Numbered from the stretch's first letter, positions 9,195-19,426 are shown. The stretch is 63,059 bases of DNA from Alphaproteobacteria bacterium casp-alpha2 (GCA_001510075.1 LFEN01000037.1:1-63059); one strand, 5' to 3'. A program made the numbers and translations. Notes: a model not told the origin generated them from the letters alone.

Positions 9195-10904
9195 TCAATC
9201 CGGCATGGGTGCCTTTTCAAGCTGGACGATGCCCATTTTGGCAAGCCAGGCAAGGGTTCTGGTCACCAGGTAGCGCCTGTTTTCCGGCACATTTTCGGCC
9301 AGGGCATAGATATTCAGGTAGCCCTCTTCATCAAGGGCGCCAAGCATGCCGTTGATTTCGGCCTCGCCTAACATATTGGGGGCGGCAAAAGTGTTCATTT
9401 TGCCGGCATTGATTTTTTCCAGCCATCCTGCCCACCCCGCTTCGTCGCCGGCTAGCGCCGACAGGGAAACGACGACGTCGCCGTCAATGGTTTCGCCGGC
9501 ATATCCTTGAAAAACGGAAAACGGATCATCGCCGAGCGGGATCGCCGGGCAGCCGTCCGCCAGCGGAGCGATTTCGTCTTCGCGGTTGCGAATGTTTTCA
9601 AGATCCTGCCACAAGCGTTGATAGGCACCGATAATCACCCGCCAGTCAAAGCTCTCTCTGGCCCGTTTTCGTGCCGCCGCGCCCATGCGTATTCGCAGCT
9701 CCGGGTTTCCGGCCAGCGCCGTGAAGGCATTGGCGGCGGCCCCAACATCGACGACGCTAAACTGGCTGGCCAGCCCCAAATGGGTTTCATCAGCCTTGTC
9801 GCTGATTTGCGGATGCAAGCCGGCTTCCGGGGGCAGCGATAAATCCGTTCCCGAGCCCGCCAACGGCAACCAGGTCGGGATGCGGAAACCATCGGTTTCA
9901 TGACGCACCGTATCGCGGTATCCGTCCCAATCGGAAACCACCACCGGCAACCCGGCAGCCATGGCTTCGATGGGCGTCAAACCGGAGGTTTCCTGAATAC
10001 TGTCGGACAAAGACGTAAAAATGTCGGCTGCCCACCACACCTTGGAACGCACACTCGGCTCGCGGCCATCAAGAAAAATCCCGTTTACGGACGGACAATA
10101 GGCATGCACGCCGTCGCGGAATTCTTTCTCGATACTGTCATTGGCGAACCAGCCGGCCTGGATTAAATGCAGCCGCCTGCCGCAGCGCCTGGCGGTTTCC
10201 TCTAACGCCAGATACATCGGCGTCGGGTGGGCTTTGCCATGCAGGCTTAACCGGCCCATGGTGAGGACGGCGATATCCTCGTCGCCGATGCCGAGCCCCT
10301 GGCGGATGGTTTTCCTCTCACTTTCGGCCTGATCTCCCGGCGCATAGGTGTCACAATCCACACCCAGCGGGATCACCGGCAATTGCAAAACAGGGTTGAT
10401 TTTTGCGCCCGTGCGCTGGCCCAGATAGTCCGCCCAATTGTCCATGACCCGGACAACCGCCGCCTTCGCCGTCTCGGACGTGCATACCAGGGCATCCCAT
10501 TGTTGCAGGGGGGCGGTCAATAAATCACCGATATTGTCCATCACCCGACCGGAGGCAATCGTGGGCGTCATTACGCAAAGGCTGTATCCATGGGCATCAC
10601 CAAGACGCCGGCGCCAGGCGAGCGGCGCCAGATTGGGGCCGAGGTGCATCAGGGTCCTGGGGGCGTCATTACGCTGGCCCATGCCGCCCAAGGGAACCCG
10701 ATGACAGGGGCGTCCGGCGTCATCTTGTTTTCCGACCCGGGCCTTAAAATCTTCGAAGTCTTCGTTCTCGAAACTTTGGCAATAAAACGCTGCAACTTCG
10801 GAACGGCGGGCAAACCCATCCAGATACCGGGCCCGGCTGGTATCAACAGCCTCCGGGTGATGAAAGATGACGGCGTTTTGCGGGGCTCTGCGTCTGATTG
10901 CCAT
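9195..10904 (-). CDS. Glycosyltransferase family 4 (GT-B fold)
   Basis: This is a 569-residue protein with the start at the ATG of MAIRRRAPQ (10904), 5 bp after the SDR stop. A longer in-frame start at 10979 would overlap the SDR gene and is unlikely. The central and C-terminal Rossmann domain has the GT4 signature: a Lys/Arg-containing beta1 (VLTMGRLSLHGKAHP), then LSDSIQETSGLTPIEAMAAGLPVVVSDWDG with the nucleotide-sugar-binding glutamates. A roughly 100-residue helical C-terminal extension follows the GT domain. It transfers a sugar, probably onto a surface glycan or lipid; acceptor and donor are unknown. Being coupled to an SDR suggests a shared sugar-modification role (inference). Confidence 0.8.
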   Translation of the reverse strand: MAIRRRAPQNAVIFHHPEAVDTSRARYLDGFARRSEVAAFYCQSFENEDFEDFKARVGKQDDAGRPCHRVPLGGMGQRNDAPRTLMHLGPNLAPLAWRRRLGDAHGYSLCVMTPTIASGRVMDNIGDLLTAPLQQWDALVCTSETAKAAVVRVMDNWADYLGQRTGAKINPVLQLPVIPLGVDCDTYAPGDQAESERKTIRQGLGIGDEDIAVLTMGRLSLHGKAHPTPMYLALEETARRCGRRLHLIQAGWFANDSIEKEFRDGVHAYCPSVNGIFLDGREPSVRSKVWWAADIFTSLSDSIQETSGLTPIEAMAAGLPVVVSDWDGYRDTVRHETDGFRIPTWLPLAGSGTDLSLPPEAGLHPQISDKADETHLGLASQFSVVDVGAAANAFTALAGNPELRIRMGAAARKRARESFDWRVIIGAYQRLWQDLENIRNREDEIAPLADGCPAIPLGDDPFSVFQGYAGETIDGDVVVSLSALAGDEAGWAGWLEKINAGKMNTFAAPNMLGEAEINGMLGALDEEGYLNIYALAENVPENRRYLVTRTLAWLAKMGIVQLEKAPMPD

Positions 10905-10909
10905 CGCGT

Positions 10910-11650
10910 CTAAAACAGGTGTTGCCCGCCGGTCACCCACACCTCGCTGCCGGTGACGTAGGCTGAATCTTCGGAACATAAATAATAGATTGTTCTGGCC
11001 ACGTCATCGGGCGAGCCCATCCTGTCGAGCGGGATGCGCGGGATCAGCATTTCGTATTCCGGGCCGACCATTTCGGTTTCGATCTCGCCGGGCGCGACGG
11101 CGTTGACGCGGACGTTCAACGAGGCAAATTCGTTCGCCATTTCCCGGGTCAGCCCGGACAGCGCCGCCTTGGATATTGAATAGGCCGATCCGGCAAAGGG
11201 ATGGATTTTGTGCCCGGCAATGGAGGTAATGTTAACGATGGCGCCTTCGCCCCGGTGCAGGGCGGCGGCAAACCCGCGGCTGAGTTTCAGGGGCGCGTAG
11301 AGGTTAAGCTCGAACACTTCGCGCCAGGCATCAAGGTCGCCGTTCAGGCACCCCAGCCTTTCCTTGTAAGAACTCTTCGGCGACATACCGGCGTTATTGA
11401 CCAGCCCATGCAGGGGCGCGTCGCCCAGGGTCTCATTGGCGGCTTCGATAAAATGGGCGAGACTATCCGCATCGCCGAGATCCGTCGGAATATGAATTGT
11501 CCAGTTCGGGTCGCGCTTGCATTCCTCGGGCGTGTCGTCGCGCGAACAGGTAATAATCTGCCAGCCCCGTTCCAGAAACAACCGCGCCGTGGCGTGGCCG
11601 ATGCCGCGGCTGGCGCCGGTGATAATGACGGTTTTCCTGTCTTCGCTCAT
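10910..11650 (-). CDS. Short-chain dehydrogenase/reductase
   Basis: This is a 246-residue classical SDR. The NAD(P)-binding motif is TGASRGIG near the N-terminus, NNAG is present around residue 87, the catalytic Ser is in NITSIAG, and the Tyr/Lys pair is in YSISKAAL. The C-terminal VTGSEVWVTGGQHLF is typical of FabG-like enzymes. The substrate cannot be read from sequence. It is directly upstream of and nearly coupled to the GT4 gene (5 bp), and 33 bp downstream of the UspA gene, so all three may be co-transcribed. Confidence 0.88.
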   Translation of the reverse strand: MSEDRKTVIITGASRGIGHATARLFLERGWQIITCSRDDTPEECKRDPNWTIHIPTDLGDADSLAHFIEAANETLGDAPLHGLVNNAGMSPKSSYKERLGCLNGDLDAWREVFELNLYAPLKLSRGFAAALHRGEGAIVNITSIAGHKIHPFAGSAYSISKAALSGLTREMANEFASLNVRVNAVAPGEIETEMVGPEYEMLIPRIPLDRMGSPDDVARTIYYLCSEDSAYVTGSEVWVTGGQHLF

Positions 11651-11683
11651 AGAATTGACGTTAGGGCATAGGGGCGCATCTTT

Positions 11684-12550
11684 TCAGTGCGCCATAAACA
11701 GGGGTATTGCCGCTTCGCCGAGCACGTGGCGGGTGACGCCGCCGAGGATCATTTGCCGCATGCGGCTGTGGGTATAGGCCCCCATGACCAGAAGGTCGGC
11801 GCCCGCATCCTTGCATTCGCCGAGCAAGGCGGCACCAATGGTTTGCTGTCCCGATGCCTCGAAGGTTTGGGTAAAAGGCGAAACGCCATGCCATTCCAGA
11901 TAGGTTGCCAGCTCGGGGCCACGGGCCGCCGACGTTACGTCGCTGGCCACCGTCAGCACCGTGACTTTTTCGGCAGCGGTGATGAGCGACATGGCGGAAC
12001 TGACGGCGCGCGCTGATTCGGCGCTGCCGTTCCAGGAAATGGCAATATGCCTTCCTATCTCAGGCGTTTCTTGCGGCGGCGCCACCAGCACCGGACGGCC
12101 GGTATCGAACAGGGCTGCGTTCAGGGCCAAGGTGGCGGCCCCTTCCGAGCCTTGCGTTGGTCTCGAGACCACAATCAGATCGGCCAGCCTTCCCCGGCGA
12201 GCGACGATTTCGTCTTCGCGCCCGGTTTCCTCGCTCCACGAAGCAGACGGTCCTGTCGGCTGCGGTTTATCGCTGATTGGCAGGGACAGTTCCCTGGTTA
12301 ACTGATCAAAAATTACCCGGCCATGGACGGCCCGTTCTCCGCCTTCTTTCTCGGCGATTCCGATCATATCCTCGATCATCGAGACGGACATGCCTTCGCC
12401 TAAAAGCGGGATTGTTTCTTTGGGATCGCTGCGCACATGCAAGACATCAACGTGGACGCCCAAATCGCGACCGAAGGATAATCCCAAACTCATGACGAGT
12501 TTTGATCGATCGGTCCCGTCAAGGGGCACCAGAATATTTTTGATACTCAT
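11684..12550 (-). CDS. Tandem universal stress protein (two UspA domains)
   Basis: This 288-residue cytosolic protein has two UspA folds, about 1-145 and 165-288. The first starts with KNILVPLDGTDRS. The second ends with LLVMGAYTHSRMRQMILGGVTRHVL, the G-x2-(H/R)-x-R...GG-x-T type loop that binds ATP in this family. Such proteins are induced by stress or growth arrest. Double-domain forms are common in proteobacteria. No direct partner is visible in the neighbouring genes. Confidence 0.9.
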   Translation of the reverse strand: MSIKNILVPLDGTDRSKLVMSLGLSFGRDLGVHVDVLHVRSDPKETIPLLGEGMSVSMIEDMIGIAEKEGGERAVHGRVIFDQLTRELSLPISDKPQPTGPSASWSEETGREDEIVARRGRLADLIVVSRPTQGSEGAATLALNAALFDTGRPVLVAPPQETPEIGRHIAISWNGSAESARAVSSAMSLITAAEKVTVLTVASDVTSAARGPELATYLEWHGVSPFTQTFEASGQQTIGAALLGECKDAGADLLVMGAYTHSRMRQMILGGVTRHVLGEAAIPLFMAH

Positions 12551-12621
12551 TTTTCCCTTCCTCTATTGCCAGTAACCATCATGCGCCAATTACGGGGTGA
12601 ATATAAAGAGCCGAATGTTTT

Positions 12622-14178
12622 TCAGGCCGGGATGGCGGTGGCGGCAATGCCGGCTTTCAGGGTTTCGTCTCTTGTTCCGGAGCTGTCGAGGCGGGTCCAG
12701 TCGATTTTTCCCAGATCGTAGCCGAGCTGCTTTTCAACCACGTCGGCGGTCGCATCGGAAACATTGCGCTTACGTCTGGTTACCCGATCAGCCATGATTT
12801 CAGGGCTGGCTTGCAGCCACAACCCGGTAAATGGAAGGCTGAGTTTCTCGGCCAGGGCGGCGACGCAGGCGCGTTCTTCGGGCTGCGCAAAGACTGCGTC
12901 GGCAATCGTCACCCGGCCGGACTTAAGCGCCGTTTCGCATTCTTCCATAAAGGCCGCATAGGTGCGCTTGGTCATCGCTGCACTGTAGCCGTCCGGCCCC
13001 AGCCGCGCCGTCAACGGTTGCCCGCTGATTCGTTTGCGGATGGAATCGGTGCGCACCACCCTGGCCCCCGGCGATGCCCCCAAATGCGGCGCCAGTTCAC
13101 GGGCCAGGCGCGATTTACCACTGCCCGAAAGCCCGCCGACGGCAATCAACCTTGGTGCGCCCGGCTTCAGGTAGGCCAGCGCCATGGCAAGGTACCCAGC
13201 CGACTCGCCTGCTCTCGCTTTGGCTTTTTCCGGGTCTGACAACGAAGATACCTGGGCCGCATCAACGTGCGAACGAATGGCCGCGCGCATCGACAGCAAC
13301 AAGGGCAATATCGGCAACCCCCCGGCGCGTTCCTCGCCGTCACCGGTGCTATCCAGGTATCGGTTTAAAACGATGTTGGCGAGCCGTCGATGGCCCCGGT
13401 AATCAAGATCCATGATCAAAAAGGCCAGGTCATAGAGAACGTCGATATTAGCGAATTCCTGGTTGAACTCTATGCCGTCAAACAACGTCGGTTTGCCGTC
13501 GATCAGGCAGATATTGCGCAAATGCAAATCACCGTGACAGTGGCGAACGCGACCGGCCAGACGGCGGCGATCAAGAATGTCACCGATCGAATCCAGGGCC
13601 TGCAAAGAATGCCCGGTCAGGTTTTCGACGTCGGAAGGGTTGAGAAAGTCTTCGCTGCCACCAAAACACATGGCGTTGTTTTCGATGATTGCGCCTAAGC
13701 CGTCGCGCCCGCCGGCATCTATTACCGGGCTGGCGGTAAGGTGGAACTCGGCAATGGCGTCGGCCAGGTCTTCCATCATGGCCCGGTCCAGGCCGTCATT
13801 TTGCGCCAATCGGTCGAACAAGGTGTCCTCGTCAAACCGGTTCATATCGACAAGCCAGTCAACGGGGTCGCCGTCGCCGCCAAGCGCCAGGGCGCCATCC
13901 GTTCCCCTGGTAACGGCAACGACGCCTTTGTAGATGGTCGGCGCGGTGCGCGAATTGATGGTGACTTCGGCCTCACAGGCGAGGCGGCGTTTTTCGATAC
14001 TGGAAAAATCAAGATACGGAAAAGTCACCGAGCGTTTAAGTTTCAACGCCCGCATCCCGCACAGAAATACAAAGGACACGTGCGTTTCCACCCGATCAAC
14101 AGGGCCGGTGGCGGAACCAAAAGCCTGAGGCGTGGAAAGAAACCGCACCACCTCGTCTTGCTGGCTGTTGGTGCTCAT
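12622..14178 (-). CDS. Bifunctional aminoglycoside-phosphotransferase-like / P-loop kinase protein
   Basis: This is a 518-residue fusion. The N-terminal half resembles an APH/choline-kinase fold with CHGDLHLRNICL and LFDGIEFN (the catalytic HGD-x4-N and metal-binding DxxE equivalents). The C-terminal half is a zeta-toxin/gluconate-kinase-like P-loop NTPase with GLSGSGKS near residue 350. The start at 14178 (MSTNSQQDE) is preferred because the longer ORF start at 14217 would overlap the preceding metal exporter. The same two-domain architecture is frequent in proteobacteria, usually annotated AAA family ATPase, with no defined substrate. It lies 10 bp after the exporter gene. Confidence 0.85.
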   Translation of the reverse strand: MSTNSQQDEVVRFLSTPQAFGSATGPVDRVETHVSFVFLCGMRALKLKRSVTFPYLDFSSIEKRRLACEAEVTINSRTAPTIYKGVVAVTRGTDGALALGGDGDPVDWLVDMNRFDEDTLFDRLAQNDGLDRAMMEDLADAIAEFHLTASPVIDAGGRDGLGAIIENNAMCFGGSEDFLNPSDVENLTGHSLQALDSIGDILDRRRLAGRVRHCHGDLHLRNICLIDGKPTLFDGIEFNQEFANIDVLYDLAFLIMDLDYRGHRRLANIVLNRYLDSTGDGEERAGGLPILPLLLSMRAAIRSHVDAAQVSSLSDPEKAKARAGESAGYLAMALAYLKPGAPRLIAVGGLSGSGKSRLARELAPHLGASPGARVVRTDSIRKRISGQPLTARLGPDGYSAAMTKRTYAAFMEECETALKSGRVTIADAVFAQPEERACVAALAEKLSLPFTGLWLQASPEIMADRVTRRKRNVSDATADVVEKQLGYDLGKIDWTRLDSSGTRDETLKAGIAATAIPA

Positions 14179-14188
14179 AACATGACGG

Positions 14189-15121
14189 TCAATGAAAGAC
14201 CGCCCGCCCCTGTTCAATGCCTTCGGGGTCTTCGTGAATAATCACTTCGGCGTTGGGGAATGCCTTCATAATGCGGATCTCAACGTCATCGGCGATGACA
14301 TGGGCGTCCATCAGGGTAATGTCGCCGTCCATTTCCAGATGCATTTGAATGAATACCTGGTTTCCCGACGAGCGTGTCCTCAGATCATGGACGCCTTTTA
14401 CACCGGGGTTGATTCTGGCAATTTCCATAACCCTCCGGCGCTGCGCATCATCCAGTTCCCGGTCCATCAGCATATGCAGCGCCGTCTGGCCGATGCGCCA
14501 GGCCCCCCAGATGATATAAATCGCAATGGCGATGGCGAACAACGGGTCGGCCAGGGAAAGGCCGAACCTGCTGACCAGAAGCAGCGAAATGATGACGCTG
14601 ACGTTGACCAGCACATCCATTTGATAGTGGGCGGAATCGGCCGATATGGCGACGGAGCCGGTTTGCCGGACGACGTGACGCTGAAAGGCGACCAGCCCCA
14701 GGGTCAAAACAATAGCCAGCATCATGACGCCGAAACCGACATCGGTGTTTTCAATCTGGCGCGGGTGGTAAAGACGCTCGCCCGCCTGTAGCAACAAAAA
14801 CACCGCCGAGCCGGTAATAAAAGCCGCCTGGGCGAGCCCGGAAAGGGCTTCGGCCTTGCCGTGACCGAAACGGTGTTCCTTGTCGGCCGGTTCCAACGCG
14901 TGGCGAACGGCAATCAGGTTGAGGACAGACGCCCCGACATCAAGCAGGGAATCGATCAACGTCGATAACAGGCTGATGGCATCGGTCATCAACCAGGCGG
15001 CAAATTTACTGACAATTAAAACCAGGGCTACGGAAACGGACGCATAGGTGGCAAGCTTCATCAACCGGGCGGCTTTTTCAGGCGGCAATACCGTTTTGGG
15101 AGTGGCGTCAGGCATATCCAT
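14189..15121 (-). CDS. Cation diffusion facilitator (FieF-like divalent metal exporter)
   Basis: This 310-residue CDF protein has six transmembrane helices and a cytosolic C-terminal dimer domain. The zinc/iron site residues are visible: LIDSLLD in helix 2, then HRFGHGKAEALSGL, which is the FieF signature, and HYQMD in helix 5. The C-terminal domain contains HDLRTRSSGNQVFIQMHLEMD. It exports Zn2+, Fe2+ or similar ions by proton antiport. It follows pdxH after 3 bp. FieF itself is known from E. coli; metal choice here is not proven. Confidence 0.9.
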   Translation of the reverse strand: MDMPDATPKTVLPPEKAARLMKLATYASVSVALVLIVSKFAAWLMTDAISLLSTLIDSLLDVGASVLNLIAVRHALEPADKEHRFGHGKAEALSGLAQAAFITGSAVFLLLQAGERLYHPRQIENTDVGFGVMMLAIVLTLGLVAFQRHVVRQTGSVAISADSAHYQMDVLVNVSVIISLLLVSRFGLSLADPLFAIAIAIYIIWGAWRIGQTALHMLMDRELDDAQRRRVMEIARINPGVKGVHDLRTRSSGNQVFIQMHLEMDGDITLMDAHVIADDVEIRIMKAFPNAEVIIHEDPEGIEQGRAVFH

Positions 15122-15124
15122 GAC

Positions 15125-15718
15125 CTAGGGGAAAAGCCTTTGCGTTGTCCATCCGTCGTCGGCGCGATGATACACCAATCGGTCATGCAACCGGAACAGT
15201 TGCTCTTTCCAGAATTCGATGGTGTGGGGGATGACGCGGTAGCCGGACCAAAAATCCGGGCGCGGCACATCGCCGATGTTGAACTTTGCGGTAAATTCGG
15301 CGGCGCGCTTTTCAAGTTCTAACGTGCTTTCTATGGGATGCGATTGTTTCGACGCCCAGGCGCCGATCTTGGCCATGCGGTCGCGGCTGGCGAAATAGGC
15401 GTCTGCTTCTTCATCCGTGACAATTTCCACGGCCCCGTCCACGCGCACCTGGCGGGCCAGGGATTTCCAGTAGAAACAGAGCGAAGCCTCCGTATTATCG
15501 GCCAGTTCCCGTCCCTTCCGGCTTTCCGTATTGGTGTAAAAAACGAACCCCTTTTCATCGACGCCCTTCAGCAGCACCATGCGAACAGAGGGCTTGCCGT
15601 CCGGCGTTGAAGTCGCCAGCGCCATGGCGTTCGGATTGACGGGCTCGGAAGCTTCGGCTTGCGTTAGCCACTCCCGGAAAAGCTCGATCGGATTATCGTT
15701 TTCGGTGATTGTCATCAC
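15125..15718 (-). CDS. pdxH: Pyridoxamine 5'-phosphate oxidase
   Basis: This 197-residue FMN enzyme oxidises pyridoxine or pyridoxamine 5'-phosphate to PLP. The FMN/substrate motifs are [18 protein letters not shown] and [10 protein letters not shown], followed by [14 protein letters not shown]. The C-terminal dimerisation block ends in the expected R-L-x-P (WTTQRLFP). The length is slightly short of E. coli PdxH (218) because of the N-terminus only. It is the first gene of the minus-strand run and faces a plus-strand lipoprotein gene across 210 bp. Confidence 0.95.
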   Translation of the reverse strand: MMTITENDNPIELFREWLTQAEASEPVNPNAMALATSTPDGKPSVRMVLLKGVDEKGFVFYTNTESRKGRELADNTEASLCFYWKSLARQVRVDGAVEIVTDEEADAYFASRDRMAKIGAWASKQSHPIESTLELEKRAAEFTAKFNIGDVPRPDFWSGYRVIPHTIEFWKEQLFRLHDRLVYHRADDGWTTQRLFP

Positions 15719-15764
15719 AGACGATCTTCTATCAACGGTTTATTAAAGGCCATTCCATATCATG

Positions 15765-15784
15765 CCGAGCTTGGCCATGCTCGG
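15765..15784. promoter_or_regulatory. Inverted repeat in divergent intergenic region
   Basis: CCGAGC and GCTCGG form perfect 6-bp arms around an 8-nt spacer, in the 210-bp gap between divergent pdxH and the lipoprotein gene. There is no good T-run, so an operator or leader hairpin is as likely as a terminator. Confidence 0.3.
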
Positions 15785-15928
15785 TCTTATTTCGAAAATC
15801 ATCCCGCCGATCATGGTAATCGCTTATATTTTTGCCATATTATAACGCAAGACAGTTTGAAGCGAGGATGAACAAACTGAGATGATTTTTCAGGTCTCTT
15901 AATTACCAGCCTGCCGGAGGTCTATACC

Positions 15929-16417
15929 ATGACTGCATTGAAAACTATTTCACGTATTTCCGTCGCCCTTGTCATCGCCATTCCCCTGGTTGCGTGCGAG
16001 TCCGCTCAAAATAACCCCAAGCAAACCGGCGGCACGCTGATCGGCGCGGGCCTTGGCGCGCTGGTCGGATCGCAACTCGGCGGCGGCAAAGGCAAACTGG
16101 CCGCGGTCGCCGTCGGCGCCCTGGCCGGGGCCTGGGCCGGCAGCGAAGTCGGCAAATCGCTCGACAAGGCGGACCGTCAATACGCCCAGCGCACAGCCCA
16201 GGACGGCCTGGAATATGCCCAGGTCGGGCAAAGCAAAGCCTGGGCTAATCCGGATTCCGGAAATTCCGGCACCTTCACGCCGACGCGGACCTTCAAAACC
16301 ACCGACGGCAAGAACTGCCGCGCCTTCGAGACCACCATTTACGTCGACGGCAAGCAGGAAACCGGCACCGGACAAGCCTGCCGGCAACCCGACGGCACCT
16401 GGCAGATCGTCCGTTAA
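15929..16417 (+). CDS. Glycine-zipper outer-membrane lipoprotein (17-kDa antigen type)
   Basis: This is a 162-residue lipoprotein with a clear signal peptide and lipobox (LVAC). It is followed by a glycine-zipper segment rich in small residues (GTLIGAGLGALVGSQLGGG and AVGALAGAWAGSEVG, about residues 36-75), then a beta-rich C-terminal domain with two cysteines (NCRAFE, GQACRQPDGTW). This matches the rickettsial 17-kDa surface antigen / RT0821-Lpp0805 family, found in the outer membrane. A good RBS (GGAGG at about 15916) precedes the ATG. Its molecular role is unknown; the family is often linked to envelope integrity. Confidence 0.88.
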   Translation: MTALKTISRISVALVIAIPLVACESAQNNPKQTGGTLIGAGLGALVGSQLGGGKGKLAAVAVGALAGAWAGSEVGKSLDKADRQYAQRTAQDGLEYAQVGQSKAWANPDSGNSGTFTPTRTFKTTDGKNCRAFETTIYVDGKQETGTGQACRQPDGTWQIVR

Positions 16418-16455
16418 CTTGGAGCGTTCTCGTGACTGTGTAATAGTCCCGATTA

Positions 16456-17349
16456 ATGAACGACCCTTATGAAATTCTTGGCGTAAGACCCAGCGCCAGC
16501 GCTGATGAGATGAAGAAGGCGTTTCGACGTCTGGCCCGCGAATGCCATCCCGACAGCGATCCCGGTAACCCCTGGGCCGAAGACGAGTTCAAGGAGCTGT
16601 CGGCAGCCTATGATCTGTTGTCAGATCCCAAGCGGCGCAGCCAGTACGACCGGGGTGATTTGGGCGACGACTGGAAACGGACGCGATCGTCGGGTGGAAA
16701 ATCGCCTAAAGACCCGCCTAAAAAACCCAATAAGCCTGCCCCTGGCCCAACCCACAAAAAGACCTCGAAAACCGCCGGTCTGAAAATCAAGGGCGCGGAT
16801 GTCGACTATACCCTTCATGTTGATTTCCTGGACGCTGTCAAAGGCGTTGAACGCCGCATCAGCATGGCCACCGGCAACCGACTCAAGGTCAAAATCCCCT
16901 CGTACACCGAAGACGGCAAGGTTTTACGCCTCAAGGGACAAGGTATGAAAGGCATCGGCGGTGGCGGTGATGGGGACGCCTACGTTGAAATTCTCATCGA
17001 CCCTCATCCGGTGTTCAGGCCGGACGGCTACGACGTGCACGTCGATGTCCCGGTAACACTTCAAGAAGCCGTGCTGGGCGGCAAGATCGAAGCCCCGACC
17101 ATCGACGGATCCGTCACCATGACCGTACCCAAGGGATCTAATACGGAAACCCAACTGAGGCTCAAGGGCAAGGGTCTTAAAAAGGCCGGCGGCAGGGGGG
17201 ATCAGTTCGTCCACCTCCAGATCGTTTTGCCGAAAAAACCGGACAAGGATCTGATCCGGTTTTTGCAGAAATGGTCCCCCGGTCACGATTATCAGGTCAG
17301 GCCAAAACCGCGCGTCAGCGCCCGCAATACCGGCACCAAAAAGAAATAG
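16456..17349 (+). CDS. DnaJ C-terminal-domain co-chaperone (CbpA-like)
   Basis: This is a 297-residue type-II J-protein. The J domain covers residues 1-68 with the HPD motif (ECHPDSDPG) and the helix IV/YDRG end. A proline/lysine-rich linker of about 40 residues follows instead of a G/F region, then two DnaJ C-terminal beta domains. There is no zinc-finger CxxCxGxG repeat. It should stimulate DnaK ATPase and hand over clients, like CbpA. It lies between the lipoprotein gene and fabI. Confidence 0.92.
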   Translation: MNDPYEILGVRPSASADEMKKAFRRLARECHPDSDPGNPWAEDEFKELSAAYDLLSDPKRRSQYDRGDLGDDWKRTRSSGGKSPKDPPKKPNKPAPGPTHKKTSKTAGLKIKGADVDYTLHVDFLDAVKGVERRISMATGNRLKVKIPSYTEDGKVLRLKGQGMKGIGGGGDGDAYVEILIDPHPVFRPDGYDVHVDVPVTLQEAVLGGKIEAPTIDGSVTMTVPKGSNTETQLRLKGKGLKKAGGRGDQFVHLQIVLPKKPDKDLIRFLQKWSPGHDYQVRPKPRVSARNTGTKKK

Positions 17350-17484
17350 GCTGGCGCTAATCTTCGTTACAATCTGATACAAAATTTGATCGGCGGGGGG
17401 GATGTCTTTGGCGAACATTTGTGTAGATTTGAGAGCATAAATTTCATCAGGCCTTTTTGGGCAAAATGCTGGAAAGATCACGCA

Positions 17485-18309
17485 ATGAACAAAACAGGGG
17501 TTGAACCCCGTCCATTAATGGCCGGTAAAAAAGGCCTGATCATGGGCGTCGCCAACGAGCGCTCTTTAGCCTGGGGAATCGCCAGCGCCGTCCACGGACA
17601 GGGCGCCGAGCTGGCCTTCAGTTATCAAGGCGACGCACTGAAAAAACGGGTCGGGCCATTGGCCGATTCGATTGGTTCTGACTTTGTCGAGCCCTGCGAC
17701 GTCACCGATGCGGCCTCCATCGACGCGTTGTTTGCTTGCGTCAAGGAACGCTGGGGAAAGCTCGATTTCCTGGTCCACGCCATCGCCTTTTCCGACAAGG
17801 AAGAATTGAAAGGCCAATACATCGACACAAGCCCTGAAAACTTCGCCCGCACCATGAATATCTCGTGTTATTCGTTTACGGCGCTGGCGCAGCGCGCCCG
17901 CACGCTGATGACCGATGGCGGCTCGATGCTGACGCTGACCTATTTCGGGGCCGAGCGCGTGATGCCGCACTATAACGTCATGGGGGTGGCGAAAGCCGCA
18001 CTGGAAGCCAGTGTCCGCTATATGGCGGAAGATTTGGGCAAGGAAAATATCCGCGTCAATGCGATCTCCGCCGGGCCGATGAAAACGCTGGCGGCTTCCG
18101 GGATCGGCGATTTTCGCTATATCCTGAAATGGAACGAATACAATTCCCCGCTTCGCCGTAACGTCACCATGGACGACATCGGCGGCGCCGGAACCTATCT
18201 GTTATCCGATCTTTCCAGCGGCGTCACCGGGGAAACCCACCACGTCGATTGCGGCTATAATATCGTCGGCATGAAGGCCGTGGACGCCCCCGATATTTCC
18301 GTTGTCTAG
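17485..18309 (+). CDS. fabI: Enoyl-[acyl-carrier-protein] reductase (NADH), FabI
   Basis: This 274-residue protein catalyses the last reduction of fatty-acid elongation. The start at 17485 ([10 protein letters not shown]) has GGAAAG upstream; the upstream in-frame extension to 17386 looks non-coding. FabI-specific features are the nucleotide loop [16 protein letters not shown], the A-F-S-Y-Q-G strand, and the Y-x6-K active site in YNVMGVAK, longer than the Y-x3-K spacing of normal SDRs. The C-terminus [15 protein letters not shown] is typical. It is followed 46 bp later by aroC. Confidence 0.96.
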   Translation: MNKTGVEPRPLMAGKKGLIMGVANERSLAWGIASAVHGQGAELAFSYQGDALKKRVGPLADSIGSDFVEPCDVTDAASIDALFACVKERWGKLDFLVHAIAFSDKEELKGQYIDTSPENFARTMNISCYSFTALAQRARTLMTDGGSMLTLTYFGAERVMPHYNVMGVAKAALEASVRYMAEDLGKENIRVNAISAGPMKTLAASGIGDFRYILKWNEYNSPLRRNVTMDDIGGAGTYLLSDLSSGVTGETHHVDCGYNIVGMKAVDAPDISVV

Positions 18310-18355
18310 GTTCAGCATTGGCGTTACCGGCGGCACGGCGCTAAAGTAAGTCATT

Positions 18356-19426
18356 ATGAGCGCTAATACTTTTGGTCATCTTTTTCGGTTTACAACCTTC
18401 GGCGAAAGCCACGGGCCTGCTATCGGTTGCGTTGTCGATGGCACACCGCCCGGCATCGCGCTCAGCGAAGCCGATATCCAAATTCACATGGATAAACGCC
18501 GCCCCGGACAAAGCCGGCACACGACGCAGCGCAAGGAATCCGACACGGTGCAAATCTTGTCGGGTGTATTTGACGGCCTCACCACGGGTACGCCCATCGG
18601 CCTGTTGGTGGAAAACGAGGATACGCGGTCCAAGGATTACGACGAGATCAAGGACAAGTTCCGTCCCGGCCATGCCGATTACACCTATTTGAAAAAATAC
18701 GGAATTCGCGATTACCGTGGCGGCGGGCGCTCGTCTGCACGCGAAACTGCCATGCGGGTCGCCGCCGGCGCCATCGCCCGCAAGGTGCTGGGAGACGCCA
18801 TCACCATCCGCGGCGCCTTGGTCAAAATTGGCGACACCGCCATCAACCGGGGTAACTGGGACTGGGCCGAGGTCAACAATAACCCGTTTTTCTCCCCGGA
18901 TGCGGCTGCCGTGAAATCGTTCGAGGACCTGCTTGATAAAACCCGCAAGGCCGGCTCGTCCCAGGGCGCCATCATCGAGATCATTGCATCGGGTGTTCCC
19001 GCAGGTCTTGGCGCCCCGGTCTACAGCAAACTGGATGCCGACCTGGCCAGTGCGATGATGGGGATTCCCGCCGTCAAAGGCGTCGAGATCGGCGCCGGGT
19101 TTGAAGCCGCGCACCTGACCGGGGAAGAAAATGCCGACGAAATGCGCATGCAAGGCGATGACGTGACGTTTTTATCGAACAATGCCGGCGGTATCCTGGG
19201 CGGCATTTCCACCGGCCAGGACATCGTCGTCAGCATTGCCATCAAACCGACCAGTTCCATCCTGAGCCCGAAACGCACCGTCGATGCCGAGGGCAAGGAT
19301 ACGGAAATTTCCACCAAGGGCCGCCACGACCCCTGCGTCGGCATCCGCGCCGTGCCCATCGGCGAAGCGATGATGGCCTGCGTGCTGGCCGACCATTTGC
19401 TGCGTCACAAGGCGCAATGCGGGTAG
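18356..19426 (+). CDS. aroC: Chorismate synthase
   Basis: This 356-residue FMN-dependent enzyme converts EPSP to chorismate, the final step of the shikimate pathway. All signatures are present: [14 protein letters not shown] at the N-terminus, [10 protein letters not shown]-type loop, [23 protein letters not shown] in the middle, and the C-terminal [19 protein letters not shown]. The length is normal. It is the last plus-strand gene before a converging minus-strand operon. Confidence 0.97.
   Translation: MSANTFGHLFRFTTFGESHGPAIGCVVDGTPPGIALSEADIQIHMDKRRPGQSRHTTQRKESDTVQILSGVFDGLTTGTPIGLLVENEDTRSKDYDEIKDKFRPGHADYTYLKKYGIRDYRGGGRSSARETAMRVAAGAIARKVLGDAITIRGALVKIGDTAINRGNWDWAEVNNNPFFSPDAAAVKSFEDLLDKTRKAGSSQGAIIEIIASGVPAGLGAPVYSKLDADLASAMMGIPAVKGVEIGAGFEAAHLTGEENADEMRMQGDDVTFLSNNAGGILGGISTGQDIVVSIAIKPTSSILSPKRTVDAEGKDTEISTKGRHDPCVGIRAVPIGEAMMACVLADHLLRHKAQCG

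Noticed and set aside
17386-17484. N-terminal extension of FabI
   Set aside because: It is not like any FabI N-terminus; the ATG at 17485 has a good upstream GGAAAG.
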